64,000 nucleotides of DNA from a bacterium (GTDB lineage Bacteria; Patescibacteriota; Gracilibacteria; JAUYGZ01). Both the position numbers and the translations under genes were made by a program. The notes under the pieces were generated by a model. It had not been told where the DNA came from. It worked only from the letters and a program-made list of their open reading frames with translations, and made no database searches. The number at the start of each line of letters is the position of its first letter. Position 1 is the stretch's first letter. Positions 33,790-42,331 of this stretch are shown piece after piece. The stretch covers positions 1 through 64,000 of the forward strand of contig JAUYGZ010000001.1 of NCBI GenBank assembly GCA_030690415.1, written 5' to 3'.

Positions 33790-34960
33790 AAGATTGTGCT
33801 TTCTGGAGTTCATTCTCCGCCTTCTCCAATTCTCCTCGTTTGCTGTATACCCAGCTCAGGAGATGAAAGCTATTCGGGTCATCACGGTACTGTCTGGTGA
33901 GGTGTTCCGCATAGAGCAAGGCTTTGTCGAGCTGGTTCAGGTGCTCGGTATAGAGCCACACGAGGCCTGAGAGCCCTTTTTTTTGGTCAGTTTTGAGTTC
34001 CAGGAGGCGTTCGTAATAGTATGCCGCGAGGGGATAATCTTCCAAATCTATCGAGTTTTCTGCCAGTGTGGAGCTAATGATACTGTCGTATTCTCGTGTG
34101 TTTTGCTGGGCGTAGAGTAAATACTGATTGCTCAGTTCCGGTTTGTTTAGCTCATGGTAGGTCAGTCCCAGGAGGTATTGGATATGAGGGTTGCCGGGGT
34201 CGAGTTCATAGGCTCTCAATAATGAGAGTTCAGCTTCTTCCGGGTGATTAAGGCTGAATTCATTGTAGCCTTTGATGATCCATGCGTCTCGGTAGAGCTC
34301 ATTTCTCTCCACGGCTTTTTTGGCCAGGTATAGTGAAATTTCAGGTTCGCCAAGTTCTCCTATTTTTTGCGCGAAGAGTGTCCAGAGATAGCTTTCGTCC
34401 GCGTCTCGATAGGTATCGTAGGTGTGATAGATATTGAGAAAGGCGAGAGCCGTTATTTTTACTTGTGCATCGGGATGGCTGTCGACCAGGGAGTGGAGAT
34501 ATGAGAGAGTTTTGTTTCTGTTGTCTTGAGCGATCAGTACAGCTGCTTTTAGGATTGGGAGCTCGTTCGGGTCGACGCGATCAAGGAGCTTTTGCGCCTG
34601 TTCGAAGTTGAGACTTCGAGACAGAATTTTTGCTCGGTAGAGTTCAATGATTTTTGAGTTGTCGGGGGAATTCTCTGATTGCTCGATAAGCTCGCTGCCT
34701 TTATTGAGATCATGTTCTTCGTCGACGGTTTGCTCCAGAAGACTCAAGAGTGTTTGGGTCTGAGAAGAAACTGTTTGCCGTGGTATCACGTCTGTTGGTA
34801 TATCCCGATGTGTTTGATTGGTCGCGGCCAGGATGGAAGCATCGAGGGATTGATGCGTGATACCGACATTTGTTTCAATGGGAGCCCGAGACGGTGGAAT
34901 ACTCCCAAAAGCGGTGATAAGGATGAGTGCCGCAATTAGGATGGCAAGTAAGGTTTTCAT
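33773..34960 (-). CDS. Exported TPR protein
   Basis: 395 residues. An N-terminal signal or anchor helix (about 3-20) precedes eight or so TPR-like helix pairs (about 85-390), with clear units such as DAWIIKGYNEFSLNHPEEAE and IQYLLGLTYHELNKPELSN. It would be a periplasmic or surface scaffold. The C-terminus EEGG-stop is written by the end of a 9-bp repeat array, so the natural end may once have been different. Confidence 0.7.
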   Translation of the reverse strand: MKTLLAILIAALILITAFGSIPPSRAPIETNVGITHQSLDASILAATNQTHRDIPTDVIPRQTVSSQTQTLLSLLEQTVDEEHDLNKGSELIEQSENSPDNSKIIELYRAKILSRSLNFEQAQKLLDRVDPNELPILKAAVLIAQDNRNKTLSYLHSLVDSHPDAQVKITALAFLNIYHTYDTYRDADESYLWTLFAQKIGELGEPEISLYLAKKAVERNELYRDAWIIKGYNEFSLNHPEEAELSLLRAYELDPGNPHIQYLLGLTYHELNKPELSNQYLLYAQQNTREYDSIISSTLAENSIDLEDYPLAAYYYERLLELKTDQKKGLSGLVWLYTEHLNQLDKALLYAEHLTRQYRDDPNSFHLLSWVYSKRGELEKAENELQKAQSLEEGG

Positions 34961-35038
34961 GGCGTGGGAACTTGAGTCAGATGTATCTTCAGTGTATCAT
35001 CTTTCACCTCTGATGGATCATTTCTTGTTTGCTTCTCC

Positions 35039-35440
35039 ATGGCATTGATGCCTTCTCAGAACACCCGGTTTCTGCATAAAAGCTTTCGTTTAAAAGTTGT
35101 TATTTCCGTTTTACTTATCGTATTTGCGTGGTTATTGGTGGAGTATACCAGTTTGATGTACAAGAGTTATCAGATTGACCTTAAGAAACAGTGGTTTATC
35201 GAAGAAAATGTTCGTCTGGCACAATCGAATAGTGATTTGGAAAAGCAGTATGAGTACTATAAGACTGATTATTTTTTTCGGAAAGAGGCCAAGCGAAAGT
35301 TGAACAAAAAAGAGCCGGGTGAGAAGGTGCTTATACTTTCAGGGGGTGATGAAAAGGTTCGATCAGGTAATGACTGGGAGATTCAGGAAAACCTCATTAC
35401 CCGGTGGTGGGAGTATCTTTTTGGGCATTCTTCAAAATGA
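35039..35440 (+). CDS. FtsB/DivIC-like septum protein
   Basis: 133 residues. A short basic N-terminus, one membrane helix (about 18-38) and a coiled coil (about 45-80) give the FtsB/DivIC layout, and AKRKLNKKEPGEKVLIL matches the typical post-coil ARxxLxxxxPGE segment. It would act in the FtsQLB-type divisome complex. The last 9 bp overlap the convergent SLH gene end. Confidence 0.75.
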   Translation: MALMPSQNTRFLHKSFRLKVVISVLLIVFAWLLVEYTSLMYKSYQIDLKKQWFIEENVRLAQSNSDLEKQYEYYKTDYFFRKEAKRKLNKKEPGEKVLILSGGDEKVRSGNDWEIQENLITRWWEYLFGHSSK

Positions 35441-38400
35441 CTTCCGATTTGTCTGAGGTTTGAATATTTTTGTTGTTTTCGGAGTTGGGGTTGAGACGAG
35501 ATCCTGAGTGTTTAACTGTAGAATCATACTCATGATTTTTGCTGTTTCTGCTCTTGTGATGAGGTTTTGTGGTTTGAAGTTACCATCGGGATACCCCTTG
35601 ATGATCTCCTTGTCTTTTCCAAATGACACGTACTTGATGTACCACTGATCTTTTGGTGTGTCCGGAAATTCTACACTACTTCCCTCAGAGACCGGAAACC
35701 CCGCTGTTTCGATGAGGATCTTGAGAGCCTCTGCACGGTTTACAAAATCATTGGGGCGGAAGTTTTCTCCGTCTCCTTTGACAATTTCGTGTTCTTTTGC
35801 AGCGACGAGGTAGGGGGTAAACCACTCATCCGTGCTGACATCCGCAAAGGGTATTTCGTCTATTGACTTGGGAAGCTGAACCTGAAAGGCATTTAACGCT
35901 ATCTTGGTGAGCTCTGCTCTGGTGATGGGCTCATCCGGAGCAAAAGTGCTGAGAGTTTTTCCACTGATGATCTGTTTTTGATAGAGTTCTTTGATGTAGT
36001 CTTTCGCCCAGTGTCCTTGCGCATCCTCGAAGGGAAGGTCAGGATCAATGACTGACGCAGGATGTGATGTCGCGCTTTCCACCTGGATAGCGAAGGAGCT
36101 GAGTTTGTCTGAGTTGATCACCACGTTATTTTGGGAAACATGGATGTCTTCATCACTCATCAGCTCCCAGATTTCTTTGTCCTCTGATCGGTAGACGCGC
36201 ACCTTGTCCTGCTCACTCACGCTCATGGGTACTTGTAGACTGATCGCTTCGGTGAAGTACAGTGCGGTAATATCTGATCCTGCTGAAATGATCGTTCTGA
36301 TGCTTTCTTGCATCAGTTTTTCTGAACTGCCGAGGATAATGGCTCCTGATCTACGAATAATGTTTCTGGAGACGATTTCGGGAGGATGAATGACTAGGTC
36401 CCAGATCTTCTTCGCAACGACATGGGTATCCTTTGGGATAAAGAGTGCCAAGGTTGACTGGTTGTCTGTCTGGAGAAGGTATCCAATACCTTTGGTAATG
36501 ACGGCATTGATGAGTTCGTCTCCATTATTCTGGAGAACCATGCCAACCAGTTCCGCGGTCACCGGACCGGTGATGGTTTTTTCCGTTTTTCGGGCTGCTA
36601 TGACTTTTTCGAGTTCGGGGTTGCTGTAGTTGGGATCGTATACACTCAGGATTCCCGATGAATTTTCATTACCTTCATTTCCACTTCCACCACCACCACC
36701 GCCACCGCCACCAGCCCCTCCGTTGCCTCCGCCTGAGTTACTACTACTGATGCTGTTTGAAGAAGAGCTCTGGCTGGCGACGAGAGCGGCTTCGGCTGCA
36801 GCTCCTTCAGTGGTGTGTTTGCTGAGGGTCAGGCTCACTTCATCACTCGTATTTCCACCGAGATCCTGCGCTTTTACGGTGACGCTGATCTTATTGTCAC
36901 CATCTTTGAGTATTGTGGTGTCGATCGAGAGGGTGTAACTTCCGTCTTCGCTTATTTCGCTGCTTTGAATAATCTGGTCACCGTCGTATAGAATGACGGT
37001 GACCATGTTTCCGCTTTCAGTTGTTCCGCTGATTTGTACGTCTGTCACAGTGCTGTCATCTATGATGCTCCCGTTGGTTGGTGTACTCACTGCAGGCTGA
37101 TTGGGTTTGACGGTGTCCTGACTCGCAATGCTTTTGATTTCTTCGCTACTATTTCCAACGGTGTCAATAGCGATGATTGAAATGGTGATGTGGTCTGTCC
37201 CGTCGATGAGTGTTTCCGGAAGGGCATTGTTTCCATTTAGGCTGATTTCAAAAACTCCAGTAGCGTCGCATGTTGTGTTTCCGGAAATGCTACTGGTCCC
37301 GTCAGTGATACCTACGCTGACGGTGGAATAAGGTTCCGCACTTCCTTCCACAATGATGGCACTTTTTTCCACCGCATTGATGATGTTGTCTCCCGCTATA
37401 GATGTAATGATAGGCTCTGTAGGATCATTCGTATCCTGACTGATTACTTTGAGGCTTTGATTGCTGATGTTTCCGGCTGAGTCTCGTGCCGTTACGATGA
37501 CGGTATGAGTGTTTTCTCCGTCCTGAAGCGCCTCAGGGGTTGCACTTGTTCCGTCGAGGATGATCGAGAAGTTGCCCTCCAGGTCACCTGGTCCAGTTGA
37601 TTCACCCGTGTTGCTTCCGTCTGTGATGCTGGCGTTGAGAGTGCTCCCGGGTTCTGCTGTACCGATGATCTCGATGGAACTCAGTTCGTCTGTTTGAATG
37701 ATGTTATCGACAGCGATGCTGATGATGATCGGAACTTCAGGTTCCAGGGTATCCTGTGTTACTAGGGTAATGGTATTGGTACTGATATTTCCGGCTTTAT
37801 CACTCGCATTGGCGGTCACCATGATCTGGTCGAGTCCGTCGATGAGTGATGCCGGATTTGCTGCCGTTCCATCTATCGTGATGAAAAAGTTCCCATCAGT
37901 TGCCGTTGTTGAGGCATTGACTTCGCTGTTGCCATCCGAGAGTAAGACATTGACGGTGCTCTCGGTCTCTGCTGTTCCCAGGATGTGAATGCTTCTTGAT
38001 TCGAGGGCATTAATAATATTGTCATCGGCTATCGAGCCAATGATTGGTTCACCTGGAGCTGTCGTGTCCAAAATGGCTGTAGTATGAGTTTCGACAGCAT
38101 TGTTTCCAAAACTGTCTATCGCGCTACAGTTGATCGTGAGACTTCCATCCGTAAGTTCGACTATACTACCACTTGTCACACTTGCCGTACTGCCGTTGAT
38201 TGTAGTCGTAGTTTCAGGTGCACTGCCTCCTCCATCAGAGCTTACCATACAGCTTGTTGACTGTCCGTCTTCTATTCCTGTCGTAATTATCATAATCGTA
38301 AATCCCGTTGAGCTTTCTTCAGCGTTGATGAGTCCATCGAGGTCATCGATGCTGCTGACAATGGTTGGTGGAGTATCGACTCCGATCAGGTCGGCACTGC

Positions 38401-38515
38401 TGAAGGGCTTGAATAGTTCTGGTTGGTCATGGTGAATGTTGAGTACGATTGCAACCAGGAATGCCGAAACCAGAATGGATCCAAAGAGGCTGATTATTCG
38501 AGGGATTTTATGCAT
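35432..38515 (-). CDS. Large Ig-like repeat protein with three SLH domains
   Basis: 1027 residues. A signal peptide (1-30) is followed by five or six Ig-like repeats (about 50-560) with the recurrent pattern SIAxDNIIxxxEsxxIxIxGTAExxStVxV and DTxxPxxPxI joints. A Ser/Gly linker with a polyglycine run comes next (about 575-620), then a ZU5/adhesin-like region (about 640-820) and three SLH domains (about 830-1005; AQGHWAKDYIKELYQK, PITRAELTKIAL, NFRPNDFVNRAEALKIL, GYPDGNFKPQNLITRAETAK). It is probably an S-layer or S-layer-anchored adhesin. Confidence 0.85.
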   Translation of the reverse strand: MHKIPRIISLFGSILVSAFLVAIVLNIHHDQPELFKPFSSADLIGVDTPPTIVSSIDDLDGLINAEESSTGFTIMIITTGIEDGQSTSCMVSSDGGGSAPETTTTINGSTASVTSGSIVELTDGSLTINCSAIDSFGNNAVETHTTAILDTTAPGEPIIGSIADDNIINALESRSIHILGTAETESTVNVLLSDGNSEVNASTTATDGNFFITIDGTAANPASLIDGLDQIMVTANASDKAGNISTNTITLVTQDTLEPEVPIIISIAVDNIIQTDELSSIEIIGTAEPGSTLNASITDGSNTGESTGPGDLEGNFSIILDGTSATPEALQDGENTHTVIVTARDSAGNISNQSLKVISQDTNDPTEPIITSIAGDNIINAVEKSAIIVEGSAEPYSTVSVGITDGTSSISGNTTCDATGVFEISLNGNNALPETLIDGTDHITISIIAIDTVGNSSEEIKSIASQDTVKPNQPAVSTPTNGSIIDDSTVTDVQISGTTESGNMVTVILYDGDQIIQSSEISEDGSYTLSIDTTILKDGDNKISVTVKAQDLGGNTSDEVSLTLSKHTTEGAAAEAALVASQSSSSNSISSSNSGGGNGGAGGGGGGGGGSGNEGNENSSGILSVYDPNYSNPELEKVIAARKTEKTITGPVTAELVGMVLQNNGDELINAVITKGIGYLLQTDNQSTLALFIPKDTHVVAKKIWDLVIHPPEIVSRNIIRRSGAIILGSSEKLMQESIRTIISAGSDITALYFTEAISLQVPMSVSEQDKVRVYRSEDKEIWELMSDEDIHVSQNNVVINSDKLSSFAIQVESATSHPASVIDPDLPFEDAQGHWAKDYIKELYQKQIISGKTLSTFAPDEPITRAELTKIALNAFQVQLPKSIDEIPFADVSTDEWFTPYLVAAKEHEIVKGDGENFRPNDFVNRAEALKILIETAGFPVSEGSSVEFPDTPKDQWYIKYVSFGKDKEIIKGYPDGNFKPQNLITRAETAKIMSMILQLNTQDLVSTPTPKTTKIFKPQTNRKSF

Positions 38516-38645
38516 TTTTTTGGTTTTGTTATTTCATTCTATTATATAATAAAAATTCAGCCGCGACAAGGGTTTATGGGGTCTTTGAGGTTTTCACAAC
38601 ACGTTTTTGAGAATGATTTCTGTGGAAATTTGTTTTTGTAGTGGT

Positions 38646-39671
38646 ATGAGGAGTATGGTGGAGTATCGCTCAGTTTTTCTCCTTCTTTTTATGACTCAAA
38701 AGTCATTCCAGGCGGAGTCATCGGAACTTCTTCCCGAGGGGGTTTTGTCGGTTTCAGAGCTTCATGATGTGGCTACCCGGCTGGGGACTGAAGTCCAGGT
38801 TGTTCGAAGCCGTGTTGAACTTTCTGATGTTCACTCCGGTGACTGGTCCAGCATTTGGGACTCTATCCGTTGTGATGCCAAACGCATTTTACCCCATATC
38901 TTGGCCCTTGCAGGTCCTTTTGTTGAGCAGGATTGGAGGCATTTTGTCAGGTCTCCACTTCCAGGAGATCATGATGGTGATGCTCTTACCGTTATTGGGG
39001 CTCCAGGATATTGTGGTCCCAATGTTTATCTGAGAGTTATGGCTGATCGCCATGGACTTAAACAAATAAATCACCCTAAATTCACCTTGCCGCGTATTCG
39101 GGGACGAATATTTCGAGATGCCCGATCTCTGGCCAAAATCATTGCCCAACGTGAATCTGAAAGTGTGATTATCGCGAATAGTAGAGGAGGATTGGTGGCT
39201 CTGAACGCCCTCCATCGCTTGCAGCATATTGGACTCGATCATAAGGTAAGAGGAATTGTTGGTGTTTCTCCCGTAGTTCATGGGGTACGCTCGGAAGTTT
39301 CGGATATCCTTCGGTATCTCCCGAGTCGCACGGTTCGTGAGATGCTTTCGGGAAGTGACCAGATTAGGGCTTGGCAGGGGCTTGACCATGAGCGGAATTA
39401 TCCGGGACTGAGTCGTGAAAATCGTCGAAAAATCCTTTTTCTGATCCCTGAAGGAGGAGATATTTTTTTGGACCCGCGTGATGAATTGGTTGAAGGTGGA
39501 GGAGCATTGGTTGTAATGCCTCGAGTAGAAGGCGATACCTATGGACATATTGGGCAGATGGTCTGTCCGGATTCACTTATGCTCCGATTTGCCGCCGAAT
39601 GTGTGAAATTGATTGGTCAGCAGGCAGAGCAGGTGAAGAACGAGCTACCTTCTTATTTTCTTGCTGCCTGA
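38646..39671 (+). CDS. Alpha/beta-hydrolase-like protein
   Basis: About 341 residues (the start is uncertain: 38613, 38646, 38655 or 38691). The core VIIANSRGGLVALNALHRL is a nucleophile-elbow-like S-x-G-G within a strand-turn-helix, as in lipase or PGAP1-type hydrolases. A His in DTYGHIGQM near 310 could complete the triad, and LIPEGGDIFLDPRDE (about 262-276) the acid. A hydrophobic stretch near the N-terminus may be a signal peptide. Substrate unknown. Confidence 0.6.
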   Translation: MRSMVEYRSVFLLLFMTQKSFQAESSELLPEGVLSVSELHDVATRLGTEVQVVRSRVELSDVHSGDWSSIWDSIRCDAKRILPHILALAGPFVEQDWRHFVRSPLPGDHDGDALTVIGAPGYCGPNVYLRVMADRHGLKQINHPKFTLPRIRGRIFRDARSLAKIIAQRESESVIIANSRGGLVALNALHRLQHIGLDHKVRGIVGVSPVVHGVRSEVSDILRYLPSRTVREMLSGSDQIRAWQGLDHERNYPGLSRENRRKILFLIPEGGDIFLDPRDELVEGGGALVVMPRVEGDTYGHIGQMVCPDSLMLRFAAECVKLIGQQAEQVKNELPSYFLAA

Positions 39672-39728
39672 TGCTCTTTTGTTCTCCTGTGCTATCATTG
39701 GGATGTTGTATTTTTAAACTCACTGACT

Positions 39729-40112
39729 ATGGGCGGCGCCTCTCGACCCCTTCGGGATATGCACGAAGTGTTTTATGACAGTAGTTCTCAGCACATGCAG
39801 AAGCATCAGGCTTTCGTTCAGTCTTTTGTTGATCGTGGCTATGAGATCGAGTCTCAGGATGTGGAAGAAAATAAGGGGGCTGGGAATGAGTTGATCCTGA
39901 GGACACTGACCTCAATATTGAAGCCGGTGAAGAACTTTGAATTGCCGATGCTCAAATTTGTCGCGAAAGAAATTTATGGAAAGTACGATGATTTTGAGAT
40001 GACTTTTTTTGAGTGGGATGAGCCGAAATTTGAACTGAAGGCCTACCGCAAGGGTTCGAATGTTCAGAGCTTTCGGGATCCCTGGCAGCCATTTGATCTT
40101 GATCTCTCATAA
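39729..40112 (+). CDS. Hypothetical soluble protein
   Basis: 127 residues, with helical and beta parts and no recognised motif. Its TAA stop shares a base with the ATG of the next gene (TAATG), so it is coupled to the PQQ-type dehydrogenase gene. It may assist that enzyme or simply share its transcript. Confidence 0.6.
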   Translation: MGGASRPLRDMHEVFYDSSSQHMQKHQAFVQSFVDRGYEIESQDVEENKGAGNELILRTLTSILKPVKNFELPMLKFVAKEIYGKYDDFEMTFFEWDEPKFELKAYRKGSNVQSFRDPWQPFDLDLS

Positions 40113-41344
40113 TGTCTATGAAAAAAATTTGGATTGGATTTATATTGATCGTTGTGATTTTTGGAGGGGGGGGGTTAGCCCGTGGCTTTCTTTTTGGTGG
40201 TGATTCAGAATCGCAATCGGGAGATGTTGTCCTTCCCCAGAGAGATTCTGATTTTGATCACGAACCGGTGATTGTGCCTCCTTCAAATTTAGATTTTTTT
40301 GAATCTGTCGATACGAGCCTTGAGACGCTGGTCACTGGACTCGAAGTGCCCTGGGATCTGGATTGGACGAGCGAAGGTCGCATGCTCGTGACCGAAAGAC
40401 CAGGACGTGTTCGGGTAGTACAGGATGGGGTGTTAGTTGAAGAGTCCCTGCATGTGTTTTCTGAAGTGGTATCCGGTTCTTCCGCGGAGTCCGGTCTGAT
40501 GGGGTTTGCGGTTGATCCTAATTATGACCAGAATCATTTTCTCTACTTTTGTCTGGCATATTCAGTCGGGAATGAACTTCAGGATAAAGTGATTCGAATG
40601 GTGGATCATGGTGATCGTTTAGAAGAAGACTTGATCCTGTTGGATGGTATCCCTGCTGCTCAGTACCATGATGGCTGTCAGCTTGAATTTGGACCAGATC
40701 AAAAGCTCTATATTACGACGGGTGATGCACTCCAAAGAGAGAGGGCTCAAGATCTGAAGTACCTCGGTGGGAAGATCCTTCGCTTGAATCGGGATGGCTC
40801 TATTCCAGATGATAATCCTTTTCCTGAGAGTCCGGTCTGGACCTTTGGTCATCGCAATCCTCAGGGAATCACCTGGAATATAAACTCTGATCGGATGTAT
40901 GAAACAGAGCATGGACCTTCAGGCTTTGACGGTCCAGGAGGAGGAGATGAAGTGAATCGGATTGTGTCCGGTTCCAATTATGGCTGGCCCCTGGTTTCCC
41001 ATGAAGAACACCTGGATGGGGCTATTGATCCCTTGGCTGTTTTCACGCCTGCCGAAGCACCGGGTTCGGCGGCCTTTTATGATGAGGATGTGATTCCCCA
41101 ATTCAATAACTGTCTCTTTTTCGGGGCTCTCAAGGGCGAAGGTCTTGTTTGTGTTCATCTGAGTCGGCTCGATCCGGATCAGGTCATAGAGATCCGCAAA
41201 CTGGATGAGGTTCAGTTTGGTCGTATTCGAGCGGTCAAGGTCGGACCGGATGGGTTTCTGTATTTCAGCACCAGCAATCGGGATGGCAGGGGAAATCCTG
41301 CCGGAGAGGATGATCGAATCTTCCGAATCCGATCGCAGATGTAG
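40112..41344 (+). CDS. PQQ-dependent sugar dehydrogenase-like beta-propeller, exported
   Basis: 410 residues. A membrane/signal segment (about 5-27, containing GGGGLARGF) is followed by a six-bladed propeller with soluble-glucose-dehydrogenase hallmarks: GLEVPWDLDWTSEGRMLVTERPGRVRV, ESGLMGFAVDPNY, HDGCQLEFGPDQKLYITTGD, GKILRLNRDGSIPDDNPF, FGHRNPQGI, EHGPSG-DEVN and GSNYGWP. The His/Arg/Gln set around PQQ is consistent with activity. No PQQ synthesis genes are here, so PQQ would have to be scavenged. A G9 tract lies in the signal region. Confidence 0.85.
   Translation: MSMKKIWIGFILIVVIFGGGGLARGFLFGGDSESQSGDVVLPQRDSDFDHEPVIVPPSNLDFFESVDTSLETLVTGLEVPWDLDWTSEGRMLVTERPGRVRVVQDGVLVEESLHVFSEVVSGSSAESGLMGFAVDPNYDQNHFLYFCLAYSVGNELQDKVIRMVDHGDRLEEDLILLDGIPAAQYHDGCQLEFGPDQKLYITTGDALQRERAQDLKYLGGKILRLNRDGSIPDDNPFPESPVWTFGHRNPQGITWNINSDRMYETEHGPSGFDGPGGGDEVNRIVSGSNYGWPLVSHEEHLDGAIDPLAVFTPAEAPGSAAFYDEDVIPQFNNCLFFGALKGEGLVCVHLSRLDPDQVIEIRKLDEVQFGRIRAVKVGPDGFLYFSTSNRDGRGNPAGEDDRIFRIRSQM
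40166..40174. repeat. G9 homopolymer in the signal region of the PQQ-type gene
   Basis: Nine G in a row, in frame. Slippage would shift the frame, so on/off switching is conceivable. Confidence 0.7.
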
Positions 41345-41386
41345 GGAAATGATTTCCGATGATTGAAAGCAGGATTATCGGTCAGA

Positions 41387-41506
41387 TTGGTGTCAAGGGG
41401 CGGATCCTTCATCGCTCCCCCACATATCCACTCTCCAGCTACGAAGAGATTCCTTCTTGAACGATTAAGTTGAATTTGGTTTCATTAGATGGTGTCAAGG
41501 GGCGGA
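41387..41506. repeat. 17-bp duplicate of the tRNA-Met 3' end
   Basis: TGGTGTCAAGGGGCGGA occurs at 41387-41403 and at 41490-41506, the 3' end of tRNA-Met. A displaced tRNA end next to the gene is the usual scar of a tRNA-site integrase. No other element sequence is visible in the 86 bp between the copies. Confidence 0.7.
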
Positions 41507-41566
41507 CTTGAACCGCCGACCTCGGGGTTATGAATCCCGTGCTCTAACCAGCTGAGCTACCCTGAC
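41490..41566 (-). tRNA. tRNA with CAT anticodon (Met, or Ile2)
   Basis: A full cloverleaf on the minus strand: acceptor GTCAGGG/CCTTGAC, D-arm AGCTCAGCTGGTTAGAGC, anticodon loop TTCATAA, T-arm GGCGGTTCAAGTCCGCC and encoded CCA. The paired G1-C72 argues against initiator tRNA. An A-C mismatch closes the anticodon stem. Elongator Met is most likely, and lysidine-modified Ile2 is possible. Confidence 0.92.
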
Positions 41567-41704
41567 GTAAATGAAACGGTACTCTGAGTATCCCGACAAG
41601 CCAGGATATCCTTATCTCATAGACGCGAAAGAGTATATTTGAGAAAAAGCTTGGAAACAAGGGAATGGGCGAGATATACTTGCTCTGATGTTTCTTTTTA
41701 AATT
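41567..41704. other. Gap between tRNA-Met and the dockerin-like gene
   Basis: Together with 41345-41489, which holds only the duplicated tRNA end, this is an interval of about 360 bp whose only gene is the tRNA. It contains the promoter of the dockerin-like gene and nothing else recognisable. Confidence 0.5.
41651..41680 (+). promoter_or_regulatory. Promoter of the dockerin-like gene
   Basis: TTGGAA (41651-41656), an 18-bp spacer and TATACT (41675-41680), 24 bp before the ATG. Confidence 0.55.
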
Positions 41705-42322
41705 ATGACTAGAAGATCAGCCCAGATTCTCGTTCTTCTCTTGGTACTCGTTCTTCTTGTTTTGGTCGTCTGGTATCAGTATCGGCAACAAGAGGCTTTG
41801 AAGACTCAAATTTTACTCCCTCCGCCTCCGCCTGGATACGGCTATTATCCTCAGGATCTCTCTCCTTTCCCTCCTGTGGCGACTCTCGATGCCAGTGGCC
41901 TTCCTCTTCTGGACTACCTGGTTCCTTTTGGTGACTTTATTACGCTGGACGCATTGCAGATGGCTCAGGAAGTGCCCGACTTGAATACCACGGTACGATG
42001 GGTTGCGGATGATTCGAATTATGAGGATGTGGTGATCGGCGACTCTGATGCCACACGGACATATTTCTACGCACCGAATACTCTTGGCGAGTTATTTTTT
42101 GAGCTGCAGGTCGTGAACACCACTACTTTGCTGTATGAGCCCGTGGCAATATATCGATTTACGGTTGCTCCTGAGCCGTTTCTTTCTGTTGACCTCAATG
42201 CTGACGGCCGTTATGGACTGGTTGAGCTCGCCGGATTTTTGTCGAATTGGAACAGCTATGGTTCGAATTCCATCAATTTGTTGGGATATATGTTGTCCAG
42301 ATACTTTTCCCTTTCGAATTAA
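41705..42322 (+). CDS. Membrane-anchored protein with a dockerin-like end
   Basis: 205 residues. A basic N-terminus and one strong membrane helix (about 8-23) are followed by a Pro/Tyr-rich linker (PPPPPGYGYYP), a beta-rich domain (about 60-150), and a C-terminal DLNADGRYGLVELAGFLSNW (about 160-180). That motif matches a type I dockerin/EF-hand calcium loop. Only one of the usual two loops is clear. It may bind a cohesin-like surface partner. It lies 9 bp before the M23 gene. Confidence 0.65.
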   Translation: MTRRSAQILVLLLVLVLLVLVVWYQYRQQEALKTQILLPPPPPGYGYYPQDLSPFPPVATLDASGLPLLDYLVPFGDFITLDALQMAQEVPDLNTTVRWVADDSNYEDVVIGDSDATRTYFYAPNTLGELFFELQVVNTTTLLYEPVAIYRFTVAPEPFLSVDLNADGRYGLVELAGFLSNWNSYGSNSINLLGYMLSRYFSLSN

Positions 42323-42331
42323 TTACTGATC

